A DNA stretch of 64,000 nucleotides from Flaveria trinervia (taxonomy: Eukaryota; Streptophyta; Magnoliopsida; Asterales; Asteraceae): positions 119,598,930-119,662,929 of the forward strand of contig CM046444.1 in NCBI GenBank assembly GCA_025506515.1. The letters are read 5' to 3'. The notes beneath the pieces were generated by a model. It saw only the letters and a list, made by a program, of their open reading frames with translations. It ran no database searches and was not told the origin of the DNA. Each line of letters begins with the position of its first letter. Positions within the stretch are counted from its first letter, which is position 1. The position numbers were made by a program, and so were the translations under genes. This document shows positions 35,319 to 47,924 of this stretch, one piece after another.

Positions 35319-36831
35319 AGAGAAAATTATCAAAATAACCGTTTGATCAAGTTGAATTACTAAAATAACCGGACAAAATTAAAATTTATAAAAAAAACAA
35401 CCAATTGGAGCTCACCACGTGTCATCCCTCGCCCAAAAAAGCATGTCCGGTGAGGATCTAGCATAATCCATCGCCCACGTGTACCCCTCGCTGACGTGTC
35501 TTTGATCCCTCGCTAAGTCAGCGAGGGAATATGAGAATTTCTCGCTCATAACTACAAAAATACCCCCCTCGCCCATAATTAAAAAATATTTTTTTAATAA
35601 AAACATCTGAAATTTTTAATTATTTATTATTCTTAAATACTTAAAAGTTTAGTTTAATTTAATTTATTTTGCTCTATATAATCCAATGTTTACCATTAAC
35701 ATTATAAAAACTTATATTTAAATATATGTTATAACTTTTAAATATTTATTATATTTTTATTTCATTAGTGGCTAATAACATCTAAAAATAAAATATTCAT
35801 AAAACTAATAGTTTTGATATGTTTATTTATTCCACCAATGTAATACATGAACTCTCACATAATTATTTAAAAATAAAATATTCACAAAATTACTGCCATA
35901 AATAGTATTTATTTCGTAATCATGATTCGTTAATATATATTTGAATTACGTTCAATTTCAGTAACTAGATTTGTATTTATTATTTTCAACAAAATTTAGG
36001 AACTTAATTTAAAAGTAAAATTCCAAAGAACAAATTTTAAATATTAAATCTATTTGTCCAGAAACAACAAATGTTATGATTCTTTTTTATTTTATCTCAA
36101 ACTAAAAGTAACATACTATTTGTTATTTAATATTTTTGATTTTTAATTCTTTTTCTTTTTATTTGTTGTTATATATGTCTTCTTTCAAAGTTAGTATATA
36201 AAAAGGATAAAATAAGAACTAATAAATTCTTTTAAATTTTTTAAAAATAATAATAATAATATAATTCATCTTTGATATTTTTACACAATATCCTTTATTT
36301 TAAATTCTATTATTATTAATACAAATTTATATGTTTTTGTTAAGCGCTAGATTCTCATAATGGTTTACAAATTATTTTGTAACTTTTAAATAGTATATAG
36401 TTTTATTGTTGTTTTAAAGATGGTTATTTATTTTCATAACAAGTGTTAAAAGTCAAAAGGGGAGGTGAGTGAAAGTGAAATAAAAGAAAGAATAAGGGTA
36501 GAGGTCCAATCACTGACGTGAGCGAGGTATTCAGAACCCTTGCTGACGTGGGCGAGGTAGAGGTTCTATCCCTCGCTTGGAGAAGTGTGTCCTCGCTAAC
36601 ATGGGCGAGGGACAAGTCAAATCCCTCACCTAGGATACCGGACCCATCGCTTTTTATTTTTATTTAAAAAACACAATATACATGTGGGCGAGATACGTAG
36701 GCGAGGGAATTTATTCCACGTGGGCGAGGTTTCATGAATTTTCCTCACCCGTGACGAGGGTCAAATTCAAAAGTCCGTTTTCATAATTTGAATAGTCAAT
36801 GGTTAGTTTCGTAAATTGAATTGGTCAATTG
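35319..36831. mobile_element. Mutator-like element with CACGTGGGCGAGG arrays, right terminus missing (B2)
   Basis: Copy of 18702-20233. It ends at GGTCAATTG, losing the last TIR portion where the LTR-retroelement remnant begins. Some motif copies have drifted. Confidence 0.65.
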
Positions 36832-37458
36832 AGATATGTAAGGGCAAACTACGAATATGAAAGAAGATGTTTTGAATACATACGACAAATGGGATATGTA
36901 AGGGCAAACTACGAATATGAAAAAACCCACTCGTATTATTCACATTACGAACCACCTCCACCGTTAATTTATCAAGAAAATTATCATGTCAACATAGATT
37001 ACAAATATGCCCAACAGTGGGATCTCAACCACTATGAACCCAAGATATCACATGTATCAACTTACCGAAAGGAGTATGCTGATTACTATCCTGAATATCC
37101 TTAGCTGACATACGAGAAACCTTAAGATTCCGTAAACTTTGGCTTTGATGAAATTTTGAACATGTTGGTAGACATGAAAAAAGAAGACAAGGAAATAGAT
37201 AAAGTACTTGATGTATTTGTTAAGCAGGTTGGCAAACTAGTTGTGGAAATGGCTCAACGAAAACAAAAACAACCTGAGTTGGATAATGGTACCGTGATTG
37301 ATGGTGATATGGTTGAAGAGATTATCAAACTTCAAGAATATGAATTTGTGTGTTTAAAGATGATAGAAGACTTAACACCTTTAGAGGAGCCAAAACATGA
37401 AATAATCCAAGTTTATACATGTCCCCCTTATACTTATTACTCCAAGCAACAAATTTGA
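36829..37458 (+). pseudogene. Unrecognised coding remnant of an LTR retroelement
   Basis: Two open stretches, 36829-37104 and 37156-37458. The first has a 20-residue repeat (YVRANYEYE twice) and is Tyr/Pro/His-rich. The second is acidic and Lys-rich (DKVLDVFVKQVGKLVVEM). No catalytic motif is visible. Downstream, GAGGACAATGTAATGC and AAGTGTGGGGAAGGTGATG (about 37953-37985) resemble the region after pol in Athila/Tat-type gypsy elements, which suggests this is such a remnant. It is not a recognised host gene. Confidence 0.4.
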
Positions 37459-38586
37459 AGACGAGGGTTTGAGGATAAAGAAAAAGATGGTGGCATTACA
37501 AGGCATTGGACAAGTCATCTTAAGTAGCTCCACAACAAATATTCAATTGACTTTTTGATTAATAGAAAAAAACTATGGAACTGACATGTCAACTACCGAG
37601 AGTTTGTCGGGAATTCGGTATGCAAATGTGCACTTAAAGCATCACAACAAATATCGGGTACGATCCGGCTGAAGACATAAAATTTAACGCTACTTAAGAC
37701 TTTTATCATTAAAGTGATTTTTTATATATTTTTATATATAAAAAAGTATAAAGTGATTTTTGAAAAGGCTTGTTGCATATGCTAAATGCAACCGGGTCTA
37801 CCGGATGGTTTAAAAGCTTGTTGCATATGCTAAATACAACCGTGATTCATATGAAAATGAGTTTATAATTTTTATCATTTAAGTGATTTTTTTGTATTTT
37901 TTTTTAAATTTAACTATTTTTAATCAAATTCCATTTAAAAGTTGCATTGAGGACAATGTAATGCTTTAAGTGTGGGGAAGGTGATGTATTATTGATTTAA
38001 TATGGGGAAGGTGATGTATTATTGATTTAATGTGAGGTGGGTTAGTGATGAAGTGAGAAGTTCGTTTCTACACGTGTTTTACTGTGTTCTGTAGCTTAGT
38101 GGACAAAATGTCGAAGAATACTAGTACAATTGAAGATCTTTCCATAAAGACATAACCAGGTGCATTTTTTTTCATTTATTAATTGTTAAAATTAGTTAAT
38201 TTATAGTTAGTTTTAATTTGCGGTTATTGATGGTAAGTACTCGATTGATTGTAAATGGTTTGTGATTATGATAATAAATAACTGACAAATATAAAACAAC
38301 TAATTTGAATAATCTAACCCTTTTTTAAATAAGGAAAACTTTATAAAAATGTAAACAACTTTCATAAGTGTTCTAACTAAGTTGCTCAAGATTTTTTGTT
38401 CCAATTTACTCACTCAACTTGTAGTTAATGTGCTAATCCTAGATAATTTACCTAAATAGAAGGTTACCATACCTACATGGTATTTTTTAATTGCTTAGAT
38501 GAAATATGATAAAATAATTAAACACATTTAATTAAATCTAATTACTTTTTTGTTTATTAATTGCTTACATAGAATTAAAAACTAAT
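37459..38586. other. Non-coding remainder of the retroelement remnant
   Basis: Contains a repeated GCTTGTTGCATATGCTAAAT (about 37767 and 37817) and a duplicated ATGGGGAAGGTGATGTATTA (about 37970-38025). No gene. Confidence 0.4.
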
Positions 38587-39715
38587 ACTTAATTACACGA
38601 ATGGTCCATGTGGTTAGGTCCGATTTCACTTTTGGTCTCTAACTCTCTGAAAATTACAAGGTTGGTCCAATACTTAGCACAAACGTAACAACGATGGTCC
38701 CTAAAACAAATGGACATTAGCTTTGATTGTTAAAATTTTTTAAATGACTAAAATACCCTTCTCCACCTGGATCATCATCTTCCCACCCCACCCGCCACCA
38801 CCTTCATCCACCACCATCACTGTTGCCTCCACCACCACGGTCGCCTCTATTATCACGGGTGCTTCCTTGCACAAGGATTTCGTCAGGATCTCCGTTCTTT
38901 AAATCAAAGGCAAACTTAAAAACCCTAGAAACGAAAACCCCAAAATCAAGATGAGTGAAACTCTATTGTTGGTGTTACGTGGGTGGTATGGTGCTGGTGG
39001 TGACGATGGTTAAGGTGTCGGTGATGGTAGTTGAAGGAGGTGTTGGTGGTTGAAGGTTGAAGGTGGTGGTGGTAGTGGTGGTTTGTAACACCTGGTTTTT
39101 TTTAAAAAAAGACAAGATATGAGGAATAAAAAGAAAGAAAGGCAATTAAGTCCAAGTGAAAGGACTAAAGTATCCAAATAGACAAAACTTTGAAAAAGTT
39201 GATGTAAAGGTGGGCATGGCCGCCCACCCTCACTTCACATCAACATTTCTTCGGTTTTAGAGAGAGAGAGCAGGGGAAAACTCTCGGCTTGTAGAAGAAG
39301 AAGAAGTGAACGAATTCAAGGTAAGAATTCATGGTTTTTATGTGTTTATGACGGGTTTTATCCCGGTTATGTGTCTATGTGCTTATGTGTTTGTGTATGT
39401 GCTCGGGTGTGTGTTTGGTGTTGTTTTTAGGTGTTTGAACTCATTGCAAGCGGGTTAGAAAGGAAGAAATACCCAAGTTGCATCAAGTGAGTTCTAGACC
39501 CCGGTTTTTACTTGTTTTAAACTATCTTTGGGACTGAAAATGTATTAAAACGATTTTCAAAGCTTATGTATGTTTACCCGTATGTAATGTGCATGATTGG
39601 ATGTTGATTCTTGAATGCTCATAGGTTATTCATGTTTAGAATAGCCATATTAAGCTTAGAACAGATGGGTTCGATGATTGGGTTGAAAACACACTGGAAA
39701 CATGTTACACAGAAG

Positions 39716-40050
39716 GTCAATGCGCCTAGATAAGGCTCATATGCCTGAATTTGCCTTAGAAAGATTTAAGTGTAATCCATGCACCTAAACAGTAGCCCAT
39801 GCGCCTAAGATTACCTTAAGAAATGTTTAAGTACAGCCCATGCGCCTGAACAGTGGTCCATGCGCCTAGAAATGTTAGCCGGACGACTAAGTGTAGGGCC
39901 ATGCGCCCCAATAGTGCCCATGCGCCCAAGTGGCTCATGCGCCTAAGTGTCCATACGTCCGAATTATCCATGCGTCTAGGAGTTCATACGCACAAATAGT
40001 GCCCATGCGCCTGAACAGGGCTCATGCGCCTAAATAGTTCCCATGCACCT
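39716..40050 (+). repeat. CCATGCGCCTAA minisatellite in family A 5' LTR
   Basis: About fifteen ATGCGCC-type units with irregular spacers; the same array is at 50653-51046 in the 3' LTR. Confidence 0.92.
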
Positions 40051-40469
40051 AAACACTTAGAAATTTTTACAGAATTTTCTAGGAGTCTGTGCTTTAGGGT
40101 TTTGGCCAAGGTTGACTAAGGGCTCATTAATAATGATGTTGCATACATGATATGATTACTTATGATTGTTCCTTATTATTGTTATTGCTATTATCATTAT
40201 TACTTATAGTATGTGACTTTACATGTATGTTATTATCGTAATGTAAGTATATCGTAATAATAAAGTGAAAGAGCAATAATGAAAAGAAGAGGAACATTAA
40301 TGAAAATGTTAACAAGTCTTGCAAGCTTACAGGAGGTACACGACCATGTTGTCGTTAGCTCAACTGTGCTGTGGGTTAGCTATCCTATTATGCACACAGG
40401 GTTAATCAATTGAGATTGGCAGGACCTTTTTAGCGTGTCCTGTGTGATTGGGTTGGCCTTGTACACAGG

Positions 40470-40601
40470 ACCCTTTTAAGGGATACAGTTGGCTCTTTCG
40501 AGGGATACAGTTAGCCCTTTCGAGGGATACGGTTGCCCTTTCGAGGGATACAGTTGACCCTTTCGAGGGATATAGTTGACCCTTTTGAGGGATATAGATG
40601 G
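40470..40601 (+). repeat. 24-base tandem repeats in family A 5' LTR
   Basis: Six units of CCCTTTCGAGGGATACAGTT plus a short spacer. The partner array at 51468-51602 also has six units. Confidence 0.93.
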
Positions 40602-41158
40602 CCCATCACCCATTTTCCGTCACGCATACAGTTGGGGTATTGTTCACTGGTCCATACAGAAAGTGAAAGATAAAGATAAAAGTTTACAGAACAGACAAGA
40701 CATACAGTAAAGAGAACGAATAGTATTTGTTCATATAGTTAATGCGTGCTCGCATATACAGTACCGAGTTATATTTTACAGAAAAGAGTATTTTCTCATA
40801 CAACATATAGAAAGTATTTTATTACTTTTAAAACTAGAACTCACTCAGTAACACTGACTTTATACATTTTCAGTTGGCAGGTAATTATTGCTGAGGATGG
40901 CACGGGGGTGAAGCTACTCGGCAGGGAAAGACTGACATCTATTCATATTCTATGTTGCTGTTGTTTTGTAATGCGTTAAAATAATTCTTTTGTAAATAGA
41001 TGATGATGATGTATTGCTTAACAACAGTGTTTTAAATGAAATGAATGGTTTTTGATAAATCATTTCCGTTGTTTAAAGTTTGTATAATTATAATGTGTAG
41101 TGTTTTAACTGTTGTGGTTGACCAACTGTGAGGTGCCCGGGAACGGGGCCTTACAAGT

Positions 41159-41171
41159 TGGTATCAGAGCC
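41159..41171 (+). promoter_or_regulatory. Primer-binding site (initiator tRNA-Met type)
   Basis: TGGTATCAGAGCC, three bases after the 5' LTR, complementary to the 3' end of initiator tRNA-Met. Confidence 0.95.
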
Positions 41172-41502
41172 AAAGTTTAAGAGAATTGGGTTAAATAAAC
41201 TTTTAAAACCTAAACTGAAAATGAGACGAATGGATGGATGTCAGCCTGAGTAGCTACGTGCCATCAGGTATGTCTTTTCCTAATGTTAACCGGTATTATG
41301 TGCGAATGCTATTTGATTATGTGCTCTTAGTAGATTTAGATACTGATTAATTCAGGATAGGAGATGTTTGGGGTATGAAGAGTAAAGTAAGTGGCTAATC
41401 ACACTGGCCACTGTAATTAGGGACTTACTATACTTGACATAAACTGAGTGTTACCTTGAATGACCGCGTTAGTGTTTGAATCTTATAGTGTGCGTTTTGA
41501 GG

Positions 41503-44500
41503 ATGGCTGGCGGTAGATCTTCAAAAGCCTCTCATGGTGGAGGTCACGGTGCAGCTCCGCGACCCAGAGAGGGAGACCCAGATTCGAGAAGTGGTTCATG
41601 AAGAACCAGAGACCCCTCATCTGGAGGGAGGCGACGAGAGCGCCAATCTGAGAGCCTCAGTAAAGGAGGCTATGGTGGAAGAGGTTCACCAGGTCATGCA
41701 GACTATTCTACTATCTATGGTGACTAAAGTGATCAAGACTGTAAGGGATGGGGAAAGAAAGGAGAGGAACAGGTCCTCGGAAGGACGAGAACAACCAGAG
41801 CCGGAAACGGTTCTCTTTGATGATGAGGAAGAGGAAGAAGAGGAGCCTGCGCTGGTGGCAACCCGAGGCTGTAACTATGGGGCGTTTATGAGATGCAAGC
41901 CCCCTACTTTCGACGGAAACAGAACATCTGCAGCTGCTCACCGGTTGGTGAGGGAAATGGAGGTTGTCCTCGATATCAGTGAGTGCCGTGAAGATTAGAA
42001 GGTGAAATTTGCTACCCACTCTTTTGTGGACTCGGCTTTGTGCTGGTGGGACAACATTGTCCAAGCCAAGGGTAGTAGGGCCATTAGGAGAATGAGATGT
42101 CCTAAACTGAAGAAGTTGGTGATTGAGGAATTCTATCCTCACAGAGAGATGGACAAGGTAGAAAGAGACTTCTTGCAGCTGGAGGCGGGAATGATGACAC
42201 ACCAGCAGTACACCACCAAATTCAATGAAATAGCGCGGCTGGTGGCTGATCAAGTGACACCACTGTCACGAAAGATTAAGATATATATCCAGGGACTGCC
42301 GGCGGATATCCGTAGGCATATGATCGCCACCCGGCCGAGCACTTTTAGGTCGGCGGTTGACTTAGCTGGCAGATTGTATGATGAGCGCGAGGTGGTGGTG
42401 GTTGAGGTGAATAGGAAGGATGGTGGTAGCTGGAACTGGAATGGGAAACGGTTTTGACGTGGTAGAACTGCTCCAAACAAGAGGTGGCAAAGGTGGGTGA
42501 CCGACGTGTGGTCACATCTGGATCAGGGCTGAGGAGGTGTGGCAAATGTAGAAGGGAGCATACTGGTGAGTGTAGGATGGGGATGAATGTATGCTTCAGG
42601 TGTGGCCAGCCTGGCCATATCGCTAGAGACTGTAAGAAGCCAAGGGCAGAGAGCTCTCGAGCAGAGAAGAAGAAGCCGGAGGAAGGAGGGCAGAGGGCAG
42701 GTGCTAGAGCTTACACTATGACCAGGGAGGAAGCCAGAGCTGATCCCGATGTTGTGTCAGGTATGTTTCTAGTAAACCAAACTTGTGCCTCTGTATTGTT
42801 TGATTCTGGTGCTAGTAGGAGTTTCATTTCTACTACTTTCTGTACTAAGCTGCCTGTTATTAGTAGAAAGGTTAGTGCACCATTCGATGTAGAAACTGCT
42901 ATTGGTAAGTCCACTAGAATTACTCATGTGATAAAGGACTGTGCCATAGAACTAGAGGGTCATAGATTTGCTGCTAGGTTACATGTGATACCCCTAGGAG
43001 GATTCGACGTAGTACTAGGGATGGACTGGTTAGCAACCTATGAAGCAAACATCGTGTGTCGCAAGAAGATGATCCGATTGACACCACCTAACGGGAATAA
43101 GGTGACAGTTTATGGTGATCGAGTCAGGACGATCCCGAAAATGATTTCGATGGCGGTGGCGGGAAAGTGCATGAGACGTGGATGTAGTGCCTACTTGGCC
43201 TATGTAAAGTATGTGGACGCATCAACACCGCAACTATCTAATGTACCAGTTGTGTGTGACTTCCCAGACGTATTCCCGGAAGACTTACCCGGCGTGCCAC
43301 CGGATCGTGAGATTGAGTTTCAAATTGATTTGATACCCGTGCTCAACCCATTGCCAAAGCACCGTATCGGTTAGCTCCCACAGAAATAAAAGAACTGATG
43401 GAACAGTTGCAAAAGCTGCTTGATAAGGGGTTCATTAGGCCAAGTATCTCTCCCTGGGGTGTTCCGGTTCTGTTTGTGAAGAAGAAAGACGGTAGTATGA
43501 GGATGTACATTGACTACCGAGAGCTGAACAAGTTGACGGTGAAGAACCGCTACCCCTTACCGAGGATAGATGATCTGTTCGATCAGCTTCAGGGTGCCAG
43601 TTAGTTTTCAAGAATAGATCTTCGGTCTGGCTATCATCAGTTGAAGGTGAAGGAACAGGATATCCCTAAAACAGCTTTCCGTACGCGCTATGGCCATTAC
43701 GAGTTTCTTGTCATGTCCTTTGGTTGACCAACGCGCCAGTTGCTTTTATGGATCTGATGAACCGTGTGTGTCGGCCTATGTTGGATAAATCAGTGATTGT
43801 GTTTATTGATGATATCCTGATTTATTCAAAGAGCGAGATTGAGCATGCCGGTCACATTCGAGAGGTTCTAGAGACGTTGAGAAGGGAGAAATTGTATGCT
43901 AAATTCTCCAAGTGCGCGTTCTGGTTGTGCGAAGTTCAGTTTTTGGGTCATGTGGTGAATCCTGACGGGATTATGGTTGACCCGGCGAAGGTGGAGGCGG
44001 TTATGCAATGGAAGTCACCAAAGGCGCCATCCGAGATCCGTAGTTTCTTGGGCTTGGCGGGCTACTATAGAAGATTCATCCAAGACTTCTCTAAGATTGC
44101 TTCTCCACTAACTAAGTTGACCGAAAGGATGTGAAGTTTGTATGGGGTCAAGCTCAAGAGAAGGCGTTCGAAGAGCTGAAGGCAAGACTGACTCGAGCTC
44201 CTGTTCTGTCATTACCCGATGGAAGTGAAGATCTAGTGGTTTATTCTGATGCTTCCTACTCGGGGTGGGGTGTGTGTTAATGCAGAGAGGGAAGGTTATA
44301 GCCTATGCATCTCGACAGTTAAAGGTCCATGAGGTCAATTATCCTACTCATGACTTGGAGCTAGCAGCCGTGGTCTTTGCATTGAAGATCTGGAGGCACT
44401 ATCTCTACGGGACGAAGTGCGCCATATTCACCGATCATAAGAGCTTGAAGTACTTCTTCGAGCAAAAGGATCTGAACATGAGGCAGAGGAGATGTTGGAA

Positions 44501-46061
44501 CTTATAAAGGATTATAATTGCGAGATCCATTACCATCCAGGCAAAGCTAATGTGGTGGCGGATGCCCTTAGCCGAAAGGAAAGGCCCGAACCGATTCGGG
44601 TGAAAGCTTATCAATTAATCATGACCTCCGATGTGATGAAACAAGTTAAGGAGTTTCAAGATGAGGCATTGAAAGAAGATCACCTTAACTCGGAAAGAAT
44701 GAGAGGTCTGGTTGGGGAATTGGGTGAAAACACACTCGGTGTTAGAACTCGATTCGGTCGTGTATGGATTCCTCGTTTTGGGAATCTACGGGTGAAGATA
44801 ATGGATGAAGCCCACAAGACTCGATACTCCATTCATCCTGGTGCCACGAAAATGTACCATGACATGAAGAAAGATTATTGGTGGCCGGGTATGAAGTGTG
44901 GCGTGGTGGAGTATGTGAGTAAGTGCCTTACTTGCTTACAGGTGAAGGTAGAGCATCAAAAGCCGTATGGGAAGATACAACCTTTGGATATACCAGAATG
45001 GAAGTGGGAGCACATCACCATGGACTTCATTACGAAGCTGCCACGTACCCCGAAAGGGTATGATGCCGTATGGGTGATAGTTGATCGTCTGACGAAGAGC
45101 GCTCATTTTCTACCGATCCGCGAGACGTATTCATCTGAGAGGTTGGCTGATCTTTTCATCAAGGAAATTGTAGCTCGTCATGGTGTGCCGGTGTCTATTG
45201 TGTCTGATCGTGACACTCGGTTTACATCTAAATTCTGGAAGAAATTCCACGACGCTATGGGGACGAGGTTACATATTAGCACGGCTTATCATCCCCAAAC
45301 TGATGGTCAGTCAGAAAGGACCATTCAGACACTGGAAGACATGCTCCGGGCATGTGTGATCGATTTTGGTGGAAGTTGGGATGACCACCTGCCGTTAGCT
45401 GAATTCTCATACAACAACAGCTATCATGCCAGTATTGGTATGCCACCATATGAGATGCTATACAGTAGGAGATGCAGAACACCCGTTTGTTGGGGTGATA
45501 TTGGTCAGAAGGAATTGGGGAGCGTCGAGGTAATCGAGGCTACGACAGAGAAGCTTGAAAGATTAAAGCCTTCATGAAGGCAGCCAAAGATAGACAGAAG
45601 TCGTATGCCGATAAGCGACGTAGGCCAATTGAGTTCCAGGTGGGTGACCGGGTTATGTTGAAGGTCTCACCTTGGAAGGGTATTATCAGATTCAGAAAGC
45701 GGGGCAAGTTGAGCCCAAGATATATAGGCCCTTTTCGAATCATTGCTCGAGTAGGGGAGGTGGCCTATAGATTGGAGTTGCCAGATGAGTTAAGTGGGAT
45801 TCACCCGACATTCCATGTATCTCATTTAAGGAAGTGCTTAGCAGATGAAGATATGATCGTCCATTGGAAGATATTGAAGTAGACGAACGGCTCAACTATG
45901 TGGAGCAACCAGTGGCAATCATCGATCGTAAGGAAAAGAGGCTAAGGAATAAAGTGGTTCCTCTTGTGCGTGTACAGTGGAAGCACAGGAAGGGATCTGA
46001 GTCAACGTGGGAGACTGAGGAAGAAATGAGACAGCATTATCCACGTTTGTTCGACGAATAA
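41503..46061 (+). pseudogene. Chromovirus gag-pol polyprotein, multiply broken
   Basis: Retrotransposon polyprotein for capsid, protease, RT, RNase H and integrase. ATG at 41503 (MAGGRSSKASHGGG), with a frame change before 41534. Gag runs to about 42457 with TAG at 41996. Then zinc knuckle CFRCGQPGHIARDC near 42592, protease DSGAS near 42802, RT from about 43398 with FIDDIL near 43802, RNase H near 44240-44500, integrase with zinc-binding and core motifs (MDFITKLP, VSDRDTRF, TDGQSERT) at 44492-45577, and a chromodomain-like tail at about 45930-46061. Breaks include TAG/TGA stops consistent with C-to-T changes (41996, 42455) and single-base frameshifts (near 43370, 43725, 44130, 44268, 44495, 45565). 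The clade is probably Tekay/Del. Part of this stretch may derive from the inserted family B element. Confidence 0.92.
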
Positions 46062-46100
46062 CAGGTTTCGGGGACGAAACCTATTTAAGGGGGGTGGACT

Positions 46101-47924
46101 TGTAACGCCCGAATATTTATTATTTTGAAGCCGGTGGCGAAAGAAAAGAAAATAAAGTCCAAAAGTCGAGGGACCAAACCCGCCAACGAAGAAAAGTTGG
46201 GAAATGTGGTGACATATGTAGGGAGAGGGCAGCCCACTCTCCCCACACTCACATTTCAGCTACAAAGAGAAGAATAGAGAGAAAGAGGAGAAAAAGAGGA
46301 AAAAGTGTTGGTTCGGGTCGATTCGGGTCGTCAAAATCGTCGTGAAGCAAGCCGAATCGAAGCTCTTGTTGTTGTGCTCGTTTAGGTGAGTTCTAGAACC
46401 CCTCTTTTACTTGTTTTCAAACGATTTGGGGCTGGAAAACATCTGAAATCGAGTTTTTCGTATGTGTGTAAGTTGACCCGTTTGTGTATGTGTATGTATG
46501 TGTATGACGCGATTGTGACTTGATTTCTTGCTTGGTTGTGCTTGAATGATGTTATGGTATGCATCCCTAAGGTTTAGGATGGTCGATTTAGGCTTAAAAT
46601 GGGTTTAGATGAGTTTGGAGGCCGAAAACCCTCGGCTGCAGTCGGGTTGAACTGCATTCTGCATCAGTTAGGGCTAGGCGACCGACTGGAGGCCGAATGG
46701 AGGCCATACGGCCGATTAGGGTGCGATTGGGGTCCATTCGCACGATTGGGGTTCATTCGCACGACTGGAGGGCCAGTCGCATGGGGGTCATGCGACTGAG
46801 GGTCCATTCGCACGACTGGATGTTCATTCGCATAGGTGTTCATCCACATTAGTTCAATCGCATGATGTTCAGTCGCATGAAGGCCATGCGACTGAAGGGT
46901 GTCCATACGCCCGAATAGGGCTGTTGAACCCGAGGAAGGTGTAGATTGACTTTTGACTTTCGGGGGAAAGTGCAGATGTAAGTTTTGATGTAAAAGTTCC
47001 CATAAGAGTTTTAAGATGACGATCGAGGTCTTAGAAAGCATGTTGGGCATGATGAGGGTGATGATGTTGCATGTTGTGTATGTATGATGTAGCCCTATAT
47101 GATGTGATGTTGATGCATGTTTATGTTCCTTAATGTGATGTATAATATCTTTCCTGTGGCTTTACTTGTTATGATGAATGAACGAAGTATTATGTAACGT
47201 AAAGTGAAAGATAAAGAAAGAGGAACATGATGAACGAATGAAACATCTTGCACACATCGGATACGGGGTCTTTCTTGGTGATTGACCCTAAATGTAGAAC
47301 CTCTACCGTTCACCCCTAGTACTGTGGCATACGTTTAGCTGTCATTCGTTGACTTTGGCCCAGTAGCTAAGATTGACGGTTACTCCTAGTACCGTGGCAT
47401 ACGTTTAGCTGTCATTTGTTGACTTCGGCCCGGTAGCTACGACTAACCGGGGTGTAGCACATGGTATTGGTTTGGGATGATGTCCGATGCGCAAGTAAGG
47501 TAATGGAAGAACGAATGAACGAATGAAGAAGATAATAATGATATTATCTATGTGTACGTATGATGTGTGATCATGTAAAAGTACGAACGGTTTTATATGA
47601 AAGTAAAGTATGTTTTATTTATAAAACTAGGACTCACTCAGAAACGCTGACTTTGATGTGTTTCCAGTTGGCAGGTAATGATTGCTGAGGATGGCACGGG
47701 AGACTACTAAGCTCTTTTGGATGGCATTCTTTTGATTAATGTTTTTGCATTGTAATGCGAACAAACTATTTTTGTAATGAATGTTGTATTAGTTTGCAAA
47801 AGCATTTACATGGAAATGAAAGTTTGTTTAGTTTTCCGCTGCGATTTATTAAATACAAATGTAATTATATGTTTTATGTGCGATGAGAACCCAGCTGTAA
47901 GCGTCCCGGGAACGGGGCCTTACA
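46101..47924 (+). repeat. LTR of chromovirus family B
   Basis: Starts TGTAACGCCCG straight after AAGGGGGGTGGACT and ends GGGGCCTTACA. It shares the ordered landmarks of the A and D LTRs but little sequence between them. It holds its own minisatellite (46735-46905) and a two-copy ~67-base repeat at 47311-47455 (CCGTGGCATACGTTTAGCTG). It is followed directly by RT sequence of the second pol segment. Confidence 0.9.
46735..46905 (+). repeat. CATTCGCACGACTGG / CATGCGACTGA minisatellite in family B LTR
   Basis: About ten units alternating TTCGCACGACTGG, GTCGCATGA and CATGCGACTGA. It occupies the same relative LTR position as the arrays of families A and D. Confidence 0.85.

Larger units (their letters stand above)
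30727..36831. repeat. Segmental duplication B, copy 2 (B2)
   Basis: Contiguous counterpart of 6897-8856 plus 16807-20233. Both ends fall inside transposons: the CACTA subterminal region at the left, and the right end of the Mutator-like element minus its final ~10 bases at the right. Confidence 0.93.
39084..41155 (+). repeat. Chromovirus 5' LTR (family A)
   Basis: Starts TGTAACACC, ends CCTTACA; preceded by target repeat TGGTT (39079-39083). It contains the ATGCGCC minisatellite (39716-40050) and a six-copy 24-base CCCTTTCGAGGGATACAGTT array (40470-40601). It is visibly more diverged from its partner at 50013 than the copia LTRs are from each other, with several indels. Confidence 0.95.
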
